Below are positions 16,512 through 26,400 of a stretch of 46,777 nucleotides of DNA, piece after piece. A program made the translations under genes and the position numbers. The notes beneath the pieces are model-generated. The model saw only the letters and a program-made list of their open reading frames with translations, did no database searches and had not been told where the DNA came from. This DNA is from Thermococcus sp. (lineage in GTDB: Archaea; Methanobacteriota_B; Thermococci; Thermococcales; Thermococcaceae). Location: assembly GCF_015523185.1 (NCBI RefSeq), contig NZ_WAKV01000029.1, positions 1-46,777 of the forward strand, given 5' to 3'. How positions within the stretch are numbered: position 1 is the stretch's first letter; the number at the start of each line of letters is the position of its first letter.

Positions 16512-16772
16512 TCACACCTTTTCGGTCATTTCCTCGGCGACCTTGACCGAAAACACCAAATCATCGAGCGCTTTGATGAGTGTCTCAATCTCACCCGAGT
16601 ATTTAACCTTTGTTATAACGTCCCCATCAACCCATCGGGTTCGCACATTTAAACTTTTCTTTAGCCGGGCTGGCATGGCCTCGTTGTCAACCTCTATCGC
16701 CTCAGCTATGGCCCGGGCCTTGAGTTCGTCGCCGTAGTGCCACCGTATCTCAACGTTTGCCTCAATTTCCAT
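16512..16772 (-). CDS. Pcc2, Pcc1-paralogous KEOPS subunit
   Basis: A Pcc1-fold protein of 86 residues. It begins with an EANVEIRW strand and contains [18 protein letters not shown] and [21 protein letters not shown]. It diverges from canonical Pcc1 (a separate gene at 45200 in this window carries the canonical EHKSVPYRRS and SALRGTLNSYLRW motifs). I therefore call it Pcc2, the paralogous fifth subunit reported for archaeal KEOPS, which makes the t6A tRNA modification. Its place between the GAN nuclease and eS1 genes matches other Thermococcales as I remember them. It overlaps the nuclease gene by 11 nt; GGTGA precedes the ATG. Confidence 0.8.
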   Translation of the reverse strand: MEIEANVEIRWHYGDELKARAIAEAIEVDNEAMPARLKKSLNVRTRWVDGDVITKVKYSGEIETLIKALDDLVFSVKVAEEMTEKV

Positions 16773-18177
16773 CCTTCTTCACCTGCTTCGCTAGAACCTC
16801 GTTGAAAAACTTTATGAACTCGTCTATCTTAGATTTCGGGAACCTTATTCCCGCGGCTATTGCGTGACCACCGCCTTCTCCACCAAGCTTCTCGGCAACC
16901 TCCTTGAGTGCCTCGCCAAGGTGGTAGCCCTTCGCCAGGGCCTTTTCCGTCGTTCTTGCAGAGGCCTTCACGAGGTTTTCATCTTCTTCACTGTCCGCTA
17001 TGACAACAACAGGCTTTTCTGGATTTGCCAGGCCCGCGTTGATGGCCATGTTGGCCACTATACCAACGAGCGTGTCGCGAATGTTTTTGCCTGCGTAAAA
17101 GACGTAGGCGTGTTGGCCCTCTTCAACCATGCTCCAGTTCTGTATCAGGAACTTCCTAGCCTCTATCTGCTCCCTCTTGTAGTCCTCGAGCATCTTCCGG
17201 GCCTTTTTGTAAGCGTCTTCATCTCCGAGGCATATCGCCACGCCGAGCGTTCCAGCGTTCAGCCTTCCGGTGGCGTTAAGAAGGGTTGCAAACTCCCTCG
17301 CCTCGTGCCTGACGTCGCCCTCGGGATACAGCGGGCTTACCACGACGTCTCCTATGAGCCTGTCTATTACCTCCTTTGGCGCGGAGTGCTTTATCAGATG
17401 CACAAGCAAGGCCTCGTGAAGCTTCCGCTTTTCCTCCTCGCGGAGTTGCCAGTAATGGATTTCAGGGTCGAAGCCCCTGGCGCGGAGCCATTCAATGGCT
17501 TTCCTTTCATCCCCTGTAATCTCGGGGATTTCTGGGTTGGTGGCATAAGCTAGCATCTGGTAGAGTGGCCTACTCTCCCTGCCGAAAAGGCGAAGCTCCT
17601 TTCTAACCTCTAGAACACCCAGGTCTTTGCCGTCCTCAAGGATTTCAAGGTTCAAACCGTGGAACTGGCCGTCTATCTCCTGCATATCGCCAACGGCCCC
17701 AACCGTTGCTATGTAAGCCAAATCCCTGTTCTTCCTGTTCATCTCTCTTGCTATGAAATACGCAACGCCGGAACCACTCAAATCGCGGACGCTGTTTGCC
17801 CCGAATGGAACGGGGTTCACGAGGAGTTTCGATTCCTCCGAGAAGTCGCCCTCTGGAGGATGATGGTCGGCAACAACAACGGTTCCATCTAGTTTTTTCT
17901 GAATCGGCTCTATTGAACCGCTTCCCAAGTCACTGAAGACGTAGATTTCCCTCTTTTCCCTTGCGAGCTCTTCTATCAGCCCCTCGCTCACCTGCTTGAC
18001 TATGCTGAGCTGGAAGGTTCCACCTTCCCTCGCGACGGCTTTGGCCAGAATAGCGCCGGCTGTAATGCCATCGGCATCGCGGTGGGAGATGAGCCGTATA
18101 GTGTGGCCTAACTCGATGTGCATCTTAATAAGCTCGGCTCCCTCGCGAACCCTCTCCAGAAAGGCTTCCCTGTCCAC
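16762..18177 (-). CDS. GAN/RecJ-like single-strand-specific exonuclease (DHH family)
   Basis: DHH-family phosphoesterase of 471 residues, archaeal counterpart of RecJ and partner of the replisome (GINS-associated nuclease), degrading single-stranded DNA or RNA. Motifs in order: [10 protein letters not shown] with Asp34 and Asp36, SDLG with Asp83, ADHHP with Asp104-His105-His106, VGAVGDMQ, and the C-terminal DHHA1 motif [12 protein letters not shown]. The start is GTG 18177, with GGTGATG 4 nt before it. It lies in the ribosomal operon between uS15 and pcc2, the position of the T. kodakarensis GAN gene. Confidence 0.9.
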   Translation of the reverse strand: MDREAFLERVREGAELIKMHIELGHTIRLISHRDADGITAGAILAKAVAREGGTFQLSIVKQVSEGLIEELAREKREIYVFSDLGSGSIEPIQKKLDGTVVVADHHPPEGDFSEESKLLVNPVPFGANSVRDLSGSGVAYFIAREMNRKNRDLAYIATVGAVGDMQEIDGQFHGLNLEILEDGKDLGVLEVRKELRLFGRESRPLYQMLAYATNPEIPEITGDERKAIEWLRARGFDPEIHYWQLREEEKRKLHEALLVHLIKHSAPKEVIDRLIGDVVVSPLYPEGDVRHEAREFATLLNATGRLNAGTLGVAICLGDEDAYKKARKMLEDYKREQIEARKFLIQNWSMVEEGQHAYVFYAGKNIRDTLVGIVANMAINAGLANPEKPVVVIADSEEDENLVKASARTTEKALAKGYHLGEALKEVAEKLGGEGGGHAIAAGIRFPKSKIDEFIKFFNEVLAKQVKKDGN

Positions 18178-18208
18178 GGGGCATCACCAAGGAAGAAGAA
18201 GGAGAGGG

Positions 18209-18664
18209 TCAGCGAACAAGGAGCTTTGCCTGCTCCGGGTCGTAGCGCCACTTTGCCGGCAACTTCCCGGTTCTTCTGTAGTACTTGACGAGCCTCCTGA
18301 TTTTGCTCTCGATGAGCTGGAGACCCCTCCTGGAATGCTTGTCCTTCGGATGCTGTTCAAGGTGCTTCCTGAGGTTGACGGCTCTCCTGATGAGGAACAT
18401 TAGGTCTTCCGGTATCTCCGGTGCAAGTCCGTTCTCCTCAAGGATTTTGGTTATCTTCTTACCTGTGACGAGCTTAACGCTCGGTATGCCGTACTGGTCG
18501 CGGAGAATCGTTCCTATCATCGCTGTGCTGTAGCCCTCTTTCCTGAGCTTTATAACGAGGGCCTCGACCTCTTCAGCGGTGTATTCCACCCAGGCCGGCG
18601 GAGCGGTCCTTGGGGGCTTCTTTGAACCGGACTTACCCCTCTTTCTCGCGTGTATCCTCGCCAT
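18209..18664 (-). CDS. rps15: 30S ribosomal protein uS15 (archaeal S15/S13e)
   Basis: Small-subunit ribosomal protein of 151 residues, the archaeal long form with the basic N-terminal extension [19 protein letters not shown] and the uS15 core ([20 protein letters not shown]). ATG 18664 follows GGAGGTGG. The open frame continues upstream by 46 codons, but those lie beyond the TATA box (minus-strand CTTTTTAAATCC near 18730-18741) and do not resemble the family. It is the first gene of the uS15-GAN-pcc2-eS1 operon. Confidence 0.96.
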   Translation of the reverse strand: MARIHARKRGKSGSKKPPRTAPPAWVEYTAEEVEALVIKLRKEGYSTAMIGTILRDQYGIPSVKLVTGKKITKILEENGLAPEIPEDLMFLIRRAVNLRKHLEQHPKDKHSRRGLQLIESKIRRLVKYYRRTGKLPAKWRYDPEQAKLLVR

Positions 18665-18729
18665 ACAACCACCTCCCGGTGACGGCCAGCTCCCGCCAGC
18701 CGCCCCTTCGCGTTGGGAATTGAGGAGGG

Positions 18730-18741
18730 ATTTAAAAAGGT
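18730..18741 (-). promoter_or_regulatory. TATA box of the uS15-GAN-pcc2-eS1 operon
   Basis: Minus-strand CTTTTTAAATCC lies in the 97-nt gap between the end of the calcium-repeat gene and uS15, giving a predicted start near 18708 and a leader of about 44 nt with GGAGGTGG at its end. Confidence 0.5.
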
Positions 18742-18761
18742 TTGCCCAAAAAAGGAAAAGG

Positions 18762-21428
18762 TCACCCGAACTCATAGCCGTAGCCTGAAACCGTGAAGCC
18801 ATAGACCTCGCAGTAGTAGTCGTTGCAGGCCTTCACCGTTACGTGGTAGGTCGTCTTCTCCCTTCTAGCCCTCATCTCGGCCTCGTTGGCGTACTGGACG
18901 GCTTTTTCGGTGACGTAGTCGAAGGTTTTGTCTACTAACTGTTCCTTCACCCAGTCGAGCAGGCCCTCTTTGAAGGCCTCCTTGTCAAAGCGTACAGAAT
19001 CGGGAGCCTCAACTCCCTCAGTCTCAGGCATTTCCTCTTCCTCTGGGATAAAGGCCTCGACGCCTCCAACGATGGTTTTCACGCCCTTCGCCAAAGCCAC
19101 CATGCCATAGGTTATCTTTGCCCCTAAGCTCCTCGCTTCTACCATTTTCGCGGTTAGAACTCCTATGTCCTTACCTGTCTTAAGGACTTCAACGCTATTC
19201 TCATACTTTGTGTGGATTGTGCCAACATCTTTCTCTCCGGGCAGTTTGTAGCGCTTTGGAACGAGCCTAGCGTAGAAGTACTTGACCGGCCTCGTCGAGC
19301 CGAGGTCAATAACCCTCTTGGGCTTTCCGTTGATTAAAGCTCCCGGCGCGCTTATCGTGACGTTCTTGCAGTGATGACACTCGAAGTAGAGAAGCCCAAC
19401 GTCTGTGCTGTTGAGCCACTCCGAGCTTACAAGCTTCACCTCGGGCTTGGCCTTATAGCGGGCCTCGATATTGAACTCGTAAGTGTAGGACTTCTCTTCG
19501 CTCCCGTCTGAAAAGCGAAGCTCCACCTTAAACGAGACGAAGGCGAAGCCAATCTCTGTGATGTTCGGCAGGCTGAGCGTGTATTCGGTCTTGCTTACCT
19601 TCTCCAGCTTATCCTTATCGTCTCCACCGAGCGATACTCCCGTGAGCTGGTATTCCTCAATGCTTCCGTCAGGTAAAGTCACCCTTATCGGGTCGGCCTT
19701 TGTCTCAAAGCTGACCGAGTTACTATCAACAACCACGGTGGTGAATTCGTCGGGTTTAATCTTCTTTCCGTCCAGGAGGAACTCAACGTGCCTGTGAACC
19801 TTTGGCCTCGGCGTTTCCTTGATAGCGGTGTCCACCTTCCTGTACTCGGGCTTTTCTGCGCTAGGTGGTGAGGTAGGCTTTGAGGTTGGGTCGTTCGGGT
19901 TGCTTCCGGCTTTGACCTCCTGGAAGTCGGTGAAGCCGTCGCCGTCGGTGTCTTGGACGAGCGGGTTTGTGTAGTACCAGAAGAGCTCTTGCCAGTCGGT
20001 AAGGCCATCGCCGTCCGTATCTGGGTTGGCCGGGTCTGTATTCGAGCGATTTTCCACTTTATCACTAACGCCGTCCTCGTCGCAGTCCAAAGCAAAGGCG
20101 CAGGCGTTGTCCTCCATCAGGCCGTCTCCATCGAAGTCGTAGTGAGCAGGAACCGGGTCGCTCCCATCGGGAATTCCGTCGCCATCCGTGTCTGGATTTG
20201 TCGGGTCGAGGATTATCTGGTTTCCCCCTATGATGGACGTGGAGTTGTCGGCCCTATCGTAGGAGGTGTAAATGTAGTTAAAATGAAGCTCATCATAGTC
20301 GCTCAAACCATCACCGTCGGTATCGGGATTCGTTGGGCTCGTGGATGGAAGGAGGAAGCAGAGCTGACCATCGTGTTCAAACATCTTTTTCCTGAAAACG
20401 TCTTCCGGGAGGCCGTATTGAACTGTTAAGCTTTTCTCATCCAACGAGCAGAGAAGGTACTTCCACTCAACGGGCTGAACGAGGTAGTAGTCAATGTACC
20501 TCGAGAGGCTTATCTCCTCACCACTCGCACCGTCCCAGACCTTCACCTCACCGGGGCTCTGCGGAAGCCACGGGGGAACTTCCCCCGTCAGCTCCATGTT
20601 CACGAGCTGGGGCATCACCTCCTCGTAATCGCTCAGGCCATCGCCGTCGGTGTCTGCATTGAACGGGTCCGTACCGAGCTTGACCTCCCAGCCGTCCCAG
20701 AGGCCGTCTCCGTCCGTATCTCTGGCGTAGACGAGCGTTCCAAGCTCCAGCTCTTCCCTATCTGTCAAGCCGTCGCCGTCGCAGTCAGGACTTAGGAAGC
20801 AGAGGTAGTAGGGCGTGTTGAAGAGCGGACTCGGTGCAGGAAACATCCCCGCGTTGTAAACCAGAGCATCTGCTGGGTACCTCCCATCATAGCGGTAAAG
20901 CTCCTCACCGTCAGGAATCCCGTCGTCGTCCCAGTCGGGATTGGTGTAGAAGGGTCTCTCCTCATCGCCGTAGAGGTACGTGAGAACCGTCGCTTCGTAG
21001 TAGTCATCAAGGCCATCGCCGTCCGTGTCTGGTGTCGTCGGGTCGCTGGGGGTTCCTTTCTCAACGCCTTGAACGAGATACCTCCCGGTAAGCTCATCGT
21101 AGTCGGGGAGATTGTCTCCGTCCGTGTCGTAGCTCACGGGATTCGTCCCGTACTTGAGAACCTCTTCACCATCGGTCAGATGGTCTGCATCGCTGTCCTG
21201 CCTCATCGGGTCACTTCCATAGTAGAACTCCAGCTTATCGCTAAGGCCATCCCCATCGCTGTCCGGGTTATTGGGCAAACTTTCGTGGGCAATCTCGAAG
21301 GCATCGCTCAGCCCATCGCCATCCGTATCGAGGTTCTGGCTCGCTCCGTTCCCGGCTGACTGCGCCTGTGGTGTGAGGAAGAGGGAAAACACGAAAATCC
21401 CCGCGAGAACGAGAGGAGTGAGCTTCAT
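18762..21428 (-). CDS. Secreted protein with thrombospondin type 3-like calcium-binding repeats
   Basis: An 888-residue exported protein. It has an N-terminal signal peptide ([20 protein letters not shown], cleaved near AQSAG). About 15 Asp-rich repeats of the D-x-D-G-D-G-L-x-D kind, each with an EF-hand-like calcium loop, fill roughly residues 34-520; some are imperfect ([27 protein letters not shown]). A Pro/Ser linker (about 525-545) leads to beta-rich domains with CHHC, and the C-terminus has a helical segment and a [11 protein letters not shown] disulfide-like motif. No transmembrane anchor is obvious. It probably acts on the cell surface as a calcium-stabilised adhesin or binding protein. 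It is coupled by ATGA to the lipoprotein gene upstream. Confidence 0.88.
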   Translation of the reverse strand: MKLTPLVLAGIFVFSLFLTPQAQSAGNGASQNLDTDGDGLSDAFEIAHESLPNNPDSDGDGLSDKLEFYYGSDPMRQDSDADHLTDGEEVLKYGTNPVSYDTDGDNLPDYDELTGRYLVQGVEKGTPSDPTTPDTDGDGLDDYYEATVLTYLYGDEERPFYTNPDWDDDGIPDGEELYRYDGRYPADALVYNAGMFPAPSPLFNTPYYLCFLSPDCDGDGLTDREELELGTLVYARDTDGDGLWDGWEVKLGTDPFNADTDGDGLSDYEEVMPQLVNMELTGEVPPWLPQSPGEVKVWDGASGEEISLSRYIDYYLVQPVEWKYLLCSLDEKSLTVQYGLPEDVFRKKMFEHDGQLCFLLPSTSPTNPDTDGDGLSDYDELHFNYIYTSYDRADNSTSIIGGNQIILDPTNPDTDGDGIPDGSDPVPAHYDFDGDGLMEDNACAFALDCDEDGVSDKVENRSNTDPANPDTDGDGLTDWQELFWYYTNPLVQDTDGDGFTDFQEVKAGSNPNDPTSKPTSPPSAEKPEYRKVDTAIKETPRPKVHRHVEFLLDGKKIKPDEFTTVVVDSNSVSFETKADPIRVTLPDGSIEEYQLTGVSLGGDDKDKLEKVSKTEYTLSLPNITEIGFAFVSFKVELRFSDGSEEKSYTYEFNIEARYKAKPEVKLVSSEWLNSTDVGLLYFECHHCKNVTISAPGALINGKPKRVIDLGSTRPVKYFYARLVPKRYKLPGEKDVGTIHTKYENSVEVLKTGKDIGVLTAKMVEARSLGAKITYGMVALAKGVKTIVGGVEAFIPEEEEMPETEGVEAPDSVRFDKEAFKEGLLDWVKEQLVDKTFDYVTEKAVQYANEAEMRARREKTTYHVTVKACNDYYCEVYGFTVSGYGYEFG

Positions 21429-22021
21429 CCTTCCGCCTCCGTCCAGACTATCTTACATTTGTCACCAGACAGGAAAGTAACGTAGTTTCTCTCGATGCCC
21501 TTCAGCTGGCCATCCTTCATGATGACCGCTGAGTAATAGTATTTGCACGCCACCAGTTGAGTGCTCACAGGGAAGCACTCCAGGTTTTTCACCTTCAGGT
21601 CTTTGAAGTCAACCGCCTCGTAGAGCGCTTTGTGAAGCTCCTCCAACGAGCCTTCGTCAACTACTGAAAGGTCGAAGAAGCCCGAAACGTTTTTCTCACC
21701 CCTGACTGCGCTGTAGTAGCCTTCAATGACTGACGGCGCTTTATCGGAGCACGTCCAGACGTAATCCGGGACGAGCGAGGCGTTTAACTCGACCGTGCGA
21801 TTGAGCAACCTGTATGTTTTGATTCCCAGTGAGTGGGCGTAAGTAGATGTTGTAGACGTTTCACTCACCCCTGTCTGGTGCGATTCCGTTCCTTGAGCTA
21901 TGGTCTGGGTGTTTCCAGCTGGGGAACTTGAGTGTGTGGTTTCCACGCCGGAATTGATGCATCCACCGGCCAGAACGAGGAAGACAACCAAGCCAACGAG
22001 AAAAAGCCTTCCAACCTTCAA
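21425..22021 (-). CDS. Predicted lipoprotein, operon partner of the calcium-repeat protein
   Basis: A 198-residue protein with signal peptide KVGRLFLVGLVVFLVLAGGC and lipobox AGGC. A Ser/Thr-rich spacer (about 25-60) follows, then a globular domain with several Cys (VWTCSDK, NLECFPV, VACKYYYS, GDKCKIVW). I prefer TTG 22021, 7 nt after GGAGGT; GTG 22027 in frame is only 1 nt from that site. It overlaps the 888-residue protein gene by 4 nt, so the two are made together, and the lipoprotein may anchor or help export its partner. Family not recognised. Confidence 0.78.
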   Translation of the reverse strand: MKVGRLFLVGLVVFLVLAGGCINSGVETTHSSSPAGNTQTIAQGTESHQTGVSETSTTSTYAHSLGIKTYRLLNRTVELNASLVPDYVWTCSDKAPSVIEGYYSAVRGEKNVSGFFDLSVVDEGSLEELHKALYEAVDFKDLKVKNLECFPVSTQLVACKYYYSAVIMKDGQLKGIERNYVTFLSGDKCKIVWTEAEG

Positions 22022-22037
22022 GTGCACTACCTCCGCA

Positions 22038-22409
22038 CTACTTCACCTCAAACCTGCCTAAGAAGTCCCCGTGCTTCTCGATGAGATTCTCGTACTGCGC
22101 CTCGCTCAGGTGAATCCACAGCTCGAAGGTCGGGTCGAGTCTCTCCTTTTCCCTCTCGTAGACTCCCTCGTCCTCGCCCTCTGCGTAGTACCAGATTTCA
22201 ATCTTCTTCCACTCTCCCTCTCCGTCCCTGCGGACTTCGTCAATCTCATAGGGCTGGGCGTGCTTCTTAAGGCTGAAGTAAACGCTTCCAGCATCCCTTA
22301 GCTTCCCCCAGTTGTCAGCAAGCTCCGCCGCAGTCATCTTGAAGTGTTTCTTTTTCAGATGTTTGGTGGCTGAGCTGAGACCGGACTTAAGTTTTCCCAC
22401 CAGACCCAT
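22038..22409 (-). CDS. Small hypothetical protein, first gene of the calcium-repeat operon
   Basis: A 123-residue soluble, charged protein (MGLVGKLKSGLSSATKHLKK) with a beta-rich centre (WKKIEIWYYAEGEDEGVYE) and an amphipathic end. No signal peptide, unlike its two operon partners. ATG 22409 follows GGAGTGTG; 7 in-frame codons upstream are less supported. It lies 16 nt before the lipoprotein start. Not recognised. Confidence 0.65.
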   Translation of the reverse strand: MGLVGKLKSGLSSATKHLKKKHFKMTAAELADNWGKLRDAGSVYFSLKKHAQPYEIDEVRRDGEGEWKKIEIWYYAEGEDEGVYEREKERLDPTFELWIHLSEAQYENLIEKHGDFLGRFEVK

Positions 22410-22504
22410 AATAACACACTCCAAAATCATTAAAGAGAGAATAGGGCAGGAAAGCTTATTACCCTTTCCTTTTGGAAGTCTAATAAAGTTCTATAATCAA
22501 AATT

Positions 22505-23386
22505 TTAACCCAGAACAGCCTTCAGGATAACAAAGAGTCCTATGACAAGCAGTGTCAGCACAAAGGTAACGCTTATCGCCTCATCAGCCTTGAGCCTGTA
22601 TTGGGCTAAAATGGCGTTGGCCGCTATGGCCGGCGGCATGCTTGCCTCAACCAGGACAGAGTAAAAGATTTCAGGCCTTGCGTTCCTGAGTGTTAAGAAA
22701 ACGAAAATAAAGGGAATCACTATTCTAAAGGCCCCAACCTCAAGGAGCTTTCTAAGCTCGAAAGCCCTCAGCGTTATCCTTGAGCCGAAGTATATGAGAA
22801 GGAGCGGAATACTGAGCCAGCCGATGGTCTTTATTGGGTCAATGAACCAGCCCGGAAGGTTAATTCCAGCTATAATTAAGCCAAGCGCGAGGAGGTTCGC
22901 CAGCGTCGGCGGGAACTTCAAAGCTTTGAGAAAGCTCTCCCTAACGCTAGCGCCTCCACTTGAATAGTGGGCGGCAATGAAAGTAACTATGGGAATGACT
23001 ATCATCGAGTTGGTCGTTGAGTAGAGTATCGCCGGTGTTATGTCTTTCAGGAAGAGGCTCGCTATCGGAAAGCCGAGTGCTGCCGTGTTGGGATAGACCG
23101 AAAGAACCATTAAAGCCCCGGCCCAGGGGTCGTTTTTGAGAACGAACTTGCCGTAAAGGTAGGAGAAACCCAGGCTTATGCTGATTATCAGGAAGACATA
23201 GAGGAAGACAGTCTTTATGCTGAGCAGATAGTCTAAATCCTTGCTCGCGACGTTGCCGAAGATGAACAGGGCAAGAAGGACATCGTTCACCAGAATCCGG
23301 AGGTAGTCAAAGGGTTTATCGTCCTTTATGATAAGCTTAATGGCGTAACCAATGGCTATGAGCACGAGCATCTCGGCGATGTTCAT
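22505..23386 (-). CDS. AEC family membrane transporter (auxin efflux carrier-like)
   Basis: Integral membrane protein of 293 residues with about 10 transmembrane helices. The AEC signature lies in PWAGALMVLSVYPNTAALGFP and the C-terminal half contains MPPAIAANAILAQYRL. Family members carry small organic acids or amino acids; the substrate cannot be read. The start ATG 23386 has no ribosome binding site but a TATA box (minus-strand CTTTTAAGC, 23407-23415) lies 25 nt upstream, so the message is probably leaderless. The same bases form an inverted repeat CGCTT-AA-AAGCG. Confidence 0.9.
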   Translation of the reverse strand: MNIAEMLVLIAIGYAIKLIIKDDKPFDYLRILVNDVLLALFIFGNVASKDLDYLLSIKTVFLYVFLIISISLGFSYLYGKFVLKNDPWAGALMVLSVYPNTAALGFPIASLFLKDITPAILYSTTNSMIVIPIVTFIAAHYSSGGASVRESFLKALKFPPTLANLLALGLIIAGINLPGWFIDPIKTIGWLSIPLLLIYFGSRITLRAFELRKLLEVGAFRIVIPFIFVFLTLRNARPEIFYSVLVEASMPPAIAANAILAQYRLKADEAISVTFVLTLLVIGLFVILKAVLG

Positions 23387-23457
23387 GATGAAAGCTTCGG
23401 TTTAGCGCTTAAAAGCGTGTCGAAGGGAAAAGCAAAAAGGATAAAGAGATTGTGGCG

Positions 23458-26400
23458 TCACTCCTTCTCGAACTTCTTGGTCTTGTGCAGTGGCCACCAA
23501 GCCTTCTCTCCAAAGAGGCTCATCATCGCCGGACCGAGGAAGTAAACCGCCAGTGTTGCCGTTATTAGCACTCCAGCCGCCAGAGCGAATCCTATCTCCC
23601 TCGTTCCCCATGTTGAGCTGGTCATCAGCGCTCCGTAGGTTGTGGCAAGCACCGCAGCGAGGCCAATAACTACGAGGTCCATCGTTCCAGCCGCAACGAT
23701 GAGGGCTTCATCTGGCTTCCTGCGCTCGAACTCGTCTCTAGCTTTGACTAAGTAGAAGCTGTTGTAGTCTATGCCAACTCCCATGAGCACGACGAAGACC
23801 ATCAGCGGCAGGAACCACATGATTTCCTGACCAAAGACCTTCTGGAATAGCCATGTTGATATAGCTATGCTGAGCAGGACTCCCATGCCTATTGTGGTCA
23901 TAGTCGAGATAACCGCCGGGATTCCCCTGAGTGTCGGTATAAGCGACAGGAACATCAGGACGAGCGCTACTGGAAGGATTCTGTGCCAGAATATGTTGTT
24001 GATAAGGTTGCTCAAGTCGAGGTCCAGAGCGGCTCCACCGCCGACCATGCCCTTGGCTATCTTCCCGCTTGCTTCGTAACCCTTCATGAGGTTCCTTATC
24101 TGCTCAACTATGTGGTGGGCCTGTGGTGTTGTTGCCTCGTACTTGCTGACGACCTCGATGAGCACCATGTTTCCGGTAGTTGAGATGTATTTGTTGCCCC
24201 CTATTGCCTTAAGCTTGTCGAGGCTCGCATTGACAGGCTTTCCAAAGGGCTGTGTGACTGTGTAGACGTACTTAACGCCGTTAATCTTCTCGATGTCATT
24301 CACTATCTCGTTGATTGTTGCCAAATCCTTGTCGGTGATTGGGTGGTTGAACTTAACGAGGACGTAGGTTGCGCCCATGACATCTACTCCAAGCTTGCTC
24401 TGGCTTATCTCAAGGAAGTGGTATGTCTCACTGTCCTTCGGCAGGAAGAGCTTTATGTCATGGGTTCCGTTGAAGTTGGCGAAGGCATAGACTGCCGGGG
24501 CAAGCAAGAGCAGGAATATCAGCAGTACAGCCTTGGCGTGTTTGATTGACCACCTAGCTATTCTGCTCTCCTCGTGGATGTCCGTTTCGGTAATGTGCTT
24601 GATGTGCCTCGGCCACCAGAATACCGGTTTATCACCTATTAACACTGTTATTGCCGGGATGAAGGTTAGACTCGCTATAAGGACGACTATGACCGCTATT
24701 GGCGCTATTATACCCATCTGCTTGAATATGGGGAACTCCCAAGCAAGGATAAAACTCGCAAAGGCTATGATGTCAGTTGATGCACTGGCCAAAACAGCAT
24801 CTTTGGCCCTCTTCAAGGCCTCGCTTGCCGCTTTGTTGTGGTCGTAGCCTTCGGCAAGGTACTCCTTAAACCTGTGCAGGTAGTAGGTCGAGTAGTCTAT
24901 ACCGAGACCCAGTGCTGTCGTCACTGTAATCATCTGAGCCCAGCTTCCAACGTTTATGACGTCACCCTTGGCGAGCAGGTAGAGGATTCCGAGAGCGGTT
25001 AGAGTTGCCGTTGCAACACCCGTGAACGGCAGTAGTGTAGCGAGGAGAGCGGCTCCAAGGATAATAAAAAGGACTATTAAGGCCCCTATGAAGCTGAACT
25101 TCGTCGTCTTCGCGTTGTCCTCTTTGCCGTAGTGTATCATTTCATAGGTCTGAACTGGTGTTCCGCTGATGTAAGCCTTTGCATCCGGGAAGTACTTCCT
25201 CATCTCCTTAAGCAGGACTTCCTTGGCCTTCAGGGTGTTCTCGTACTGGAATTTGGTCTGTTTCTCAAGGTCGGTAACGTTCTTGAGGCTCTTTGGAACC
25301 ATCATGATTAGCATCGTCGTATTGTCAGGGCTCTTCAGCATGCCTATGTAGTCCTTTGCGAGGCTGTAGATTGACGGGTAAATCTGCTCCTCTATGGGCT
25401 TAACGTCCTCCCTGGTTATCTTGTTCGGGTCCTGCCTGAATCTAAATGCTATATCAACGAGCTGTGTGGCATTGACATGAATCGGAACACCGAGGTTTAT
25501 CTCCTTTACAAACTTCTCCACTAGCTTTGCCGTTTCTTCCTTGACAAGGGTCTCGATGTCGGAGTCGCTCATGGGGTAGTTCTTGGCAACTGTCAACAGT
25601 ATCTCCTTGAGCGTTTCCTTAACGTCCTCAGGGGCCGTGACGTTGGCGAGCTTCTCGTTTACCCCTTCCTCGAACAGACTGTAGGCTATCTGGTAGGCGT
25701 CCTCCCCGGCGTAAATCTGGTCAACAACCTTTCCGATGTCCACGGGAACTTTTCCAGCAACGCTCGTGATAATTTCCTTGACTACCTCTTTTACTCCAAT
25801 ACCCTTGGCCAGCTCCTCCGGGTTGTTGTTAATAACGGCGTTTACCATAATCTCGGTTACCTTCTCGTTCTTCACCTTCTCGGCCGTCTTCTGAATCAGG
25901 ATTTCCCTCGCTATTGGCTCAACGTTGCCGTTGGAGTCGTAAACCTTCCCTATTACATCGGCTGAGAGCTCAACGCCCCTCTCCTTGAGAACTTCCTCAA
26001 GCAACGAAACGGTGGCCTTTTTGAGCACCTCAGGTTCCTTGGCCAGAACTCCCTTGGCGTCGGGGTCGAAGCTCACAACGGTCTTCGCTATGAGCTCTGC
26101 AAGGGGCTTCTCTTCCTCAGGTAGCTTTTCCTCGAGGGCGTTGGCGAGCAGGTTAGTCTCAAGTTCCTTTGTGGGCCCGTAGAGGAGGAGGGTTCTCAAT
26201 ACTTCATCGGCGTTAGGCAGATTCATGAGCGGGCTGTTTGCCATGAGGGTCTTGGCGATTGCTATGGTCGCGTTTTCAAGGGCACTTGAGGAGGAATTCC
26301 TCCCAAGGCCTATCGAGACGTTCACGATGTAGGCCAAGGTCTGAGCAGGAACCTGACCGAAGCCCGGAACCTCAAAGCTTCCTCCGGCATTCTCAATAAC

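Noticed and set aside
18209-18802. A 197-residue version of uS15 with a longer N-terminus
   Set aside because: The extension lies beyond the TATA box and into the neighbouring gene; ATG 18664 has GGAGGTGG and the known family start.
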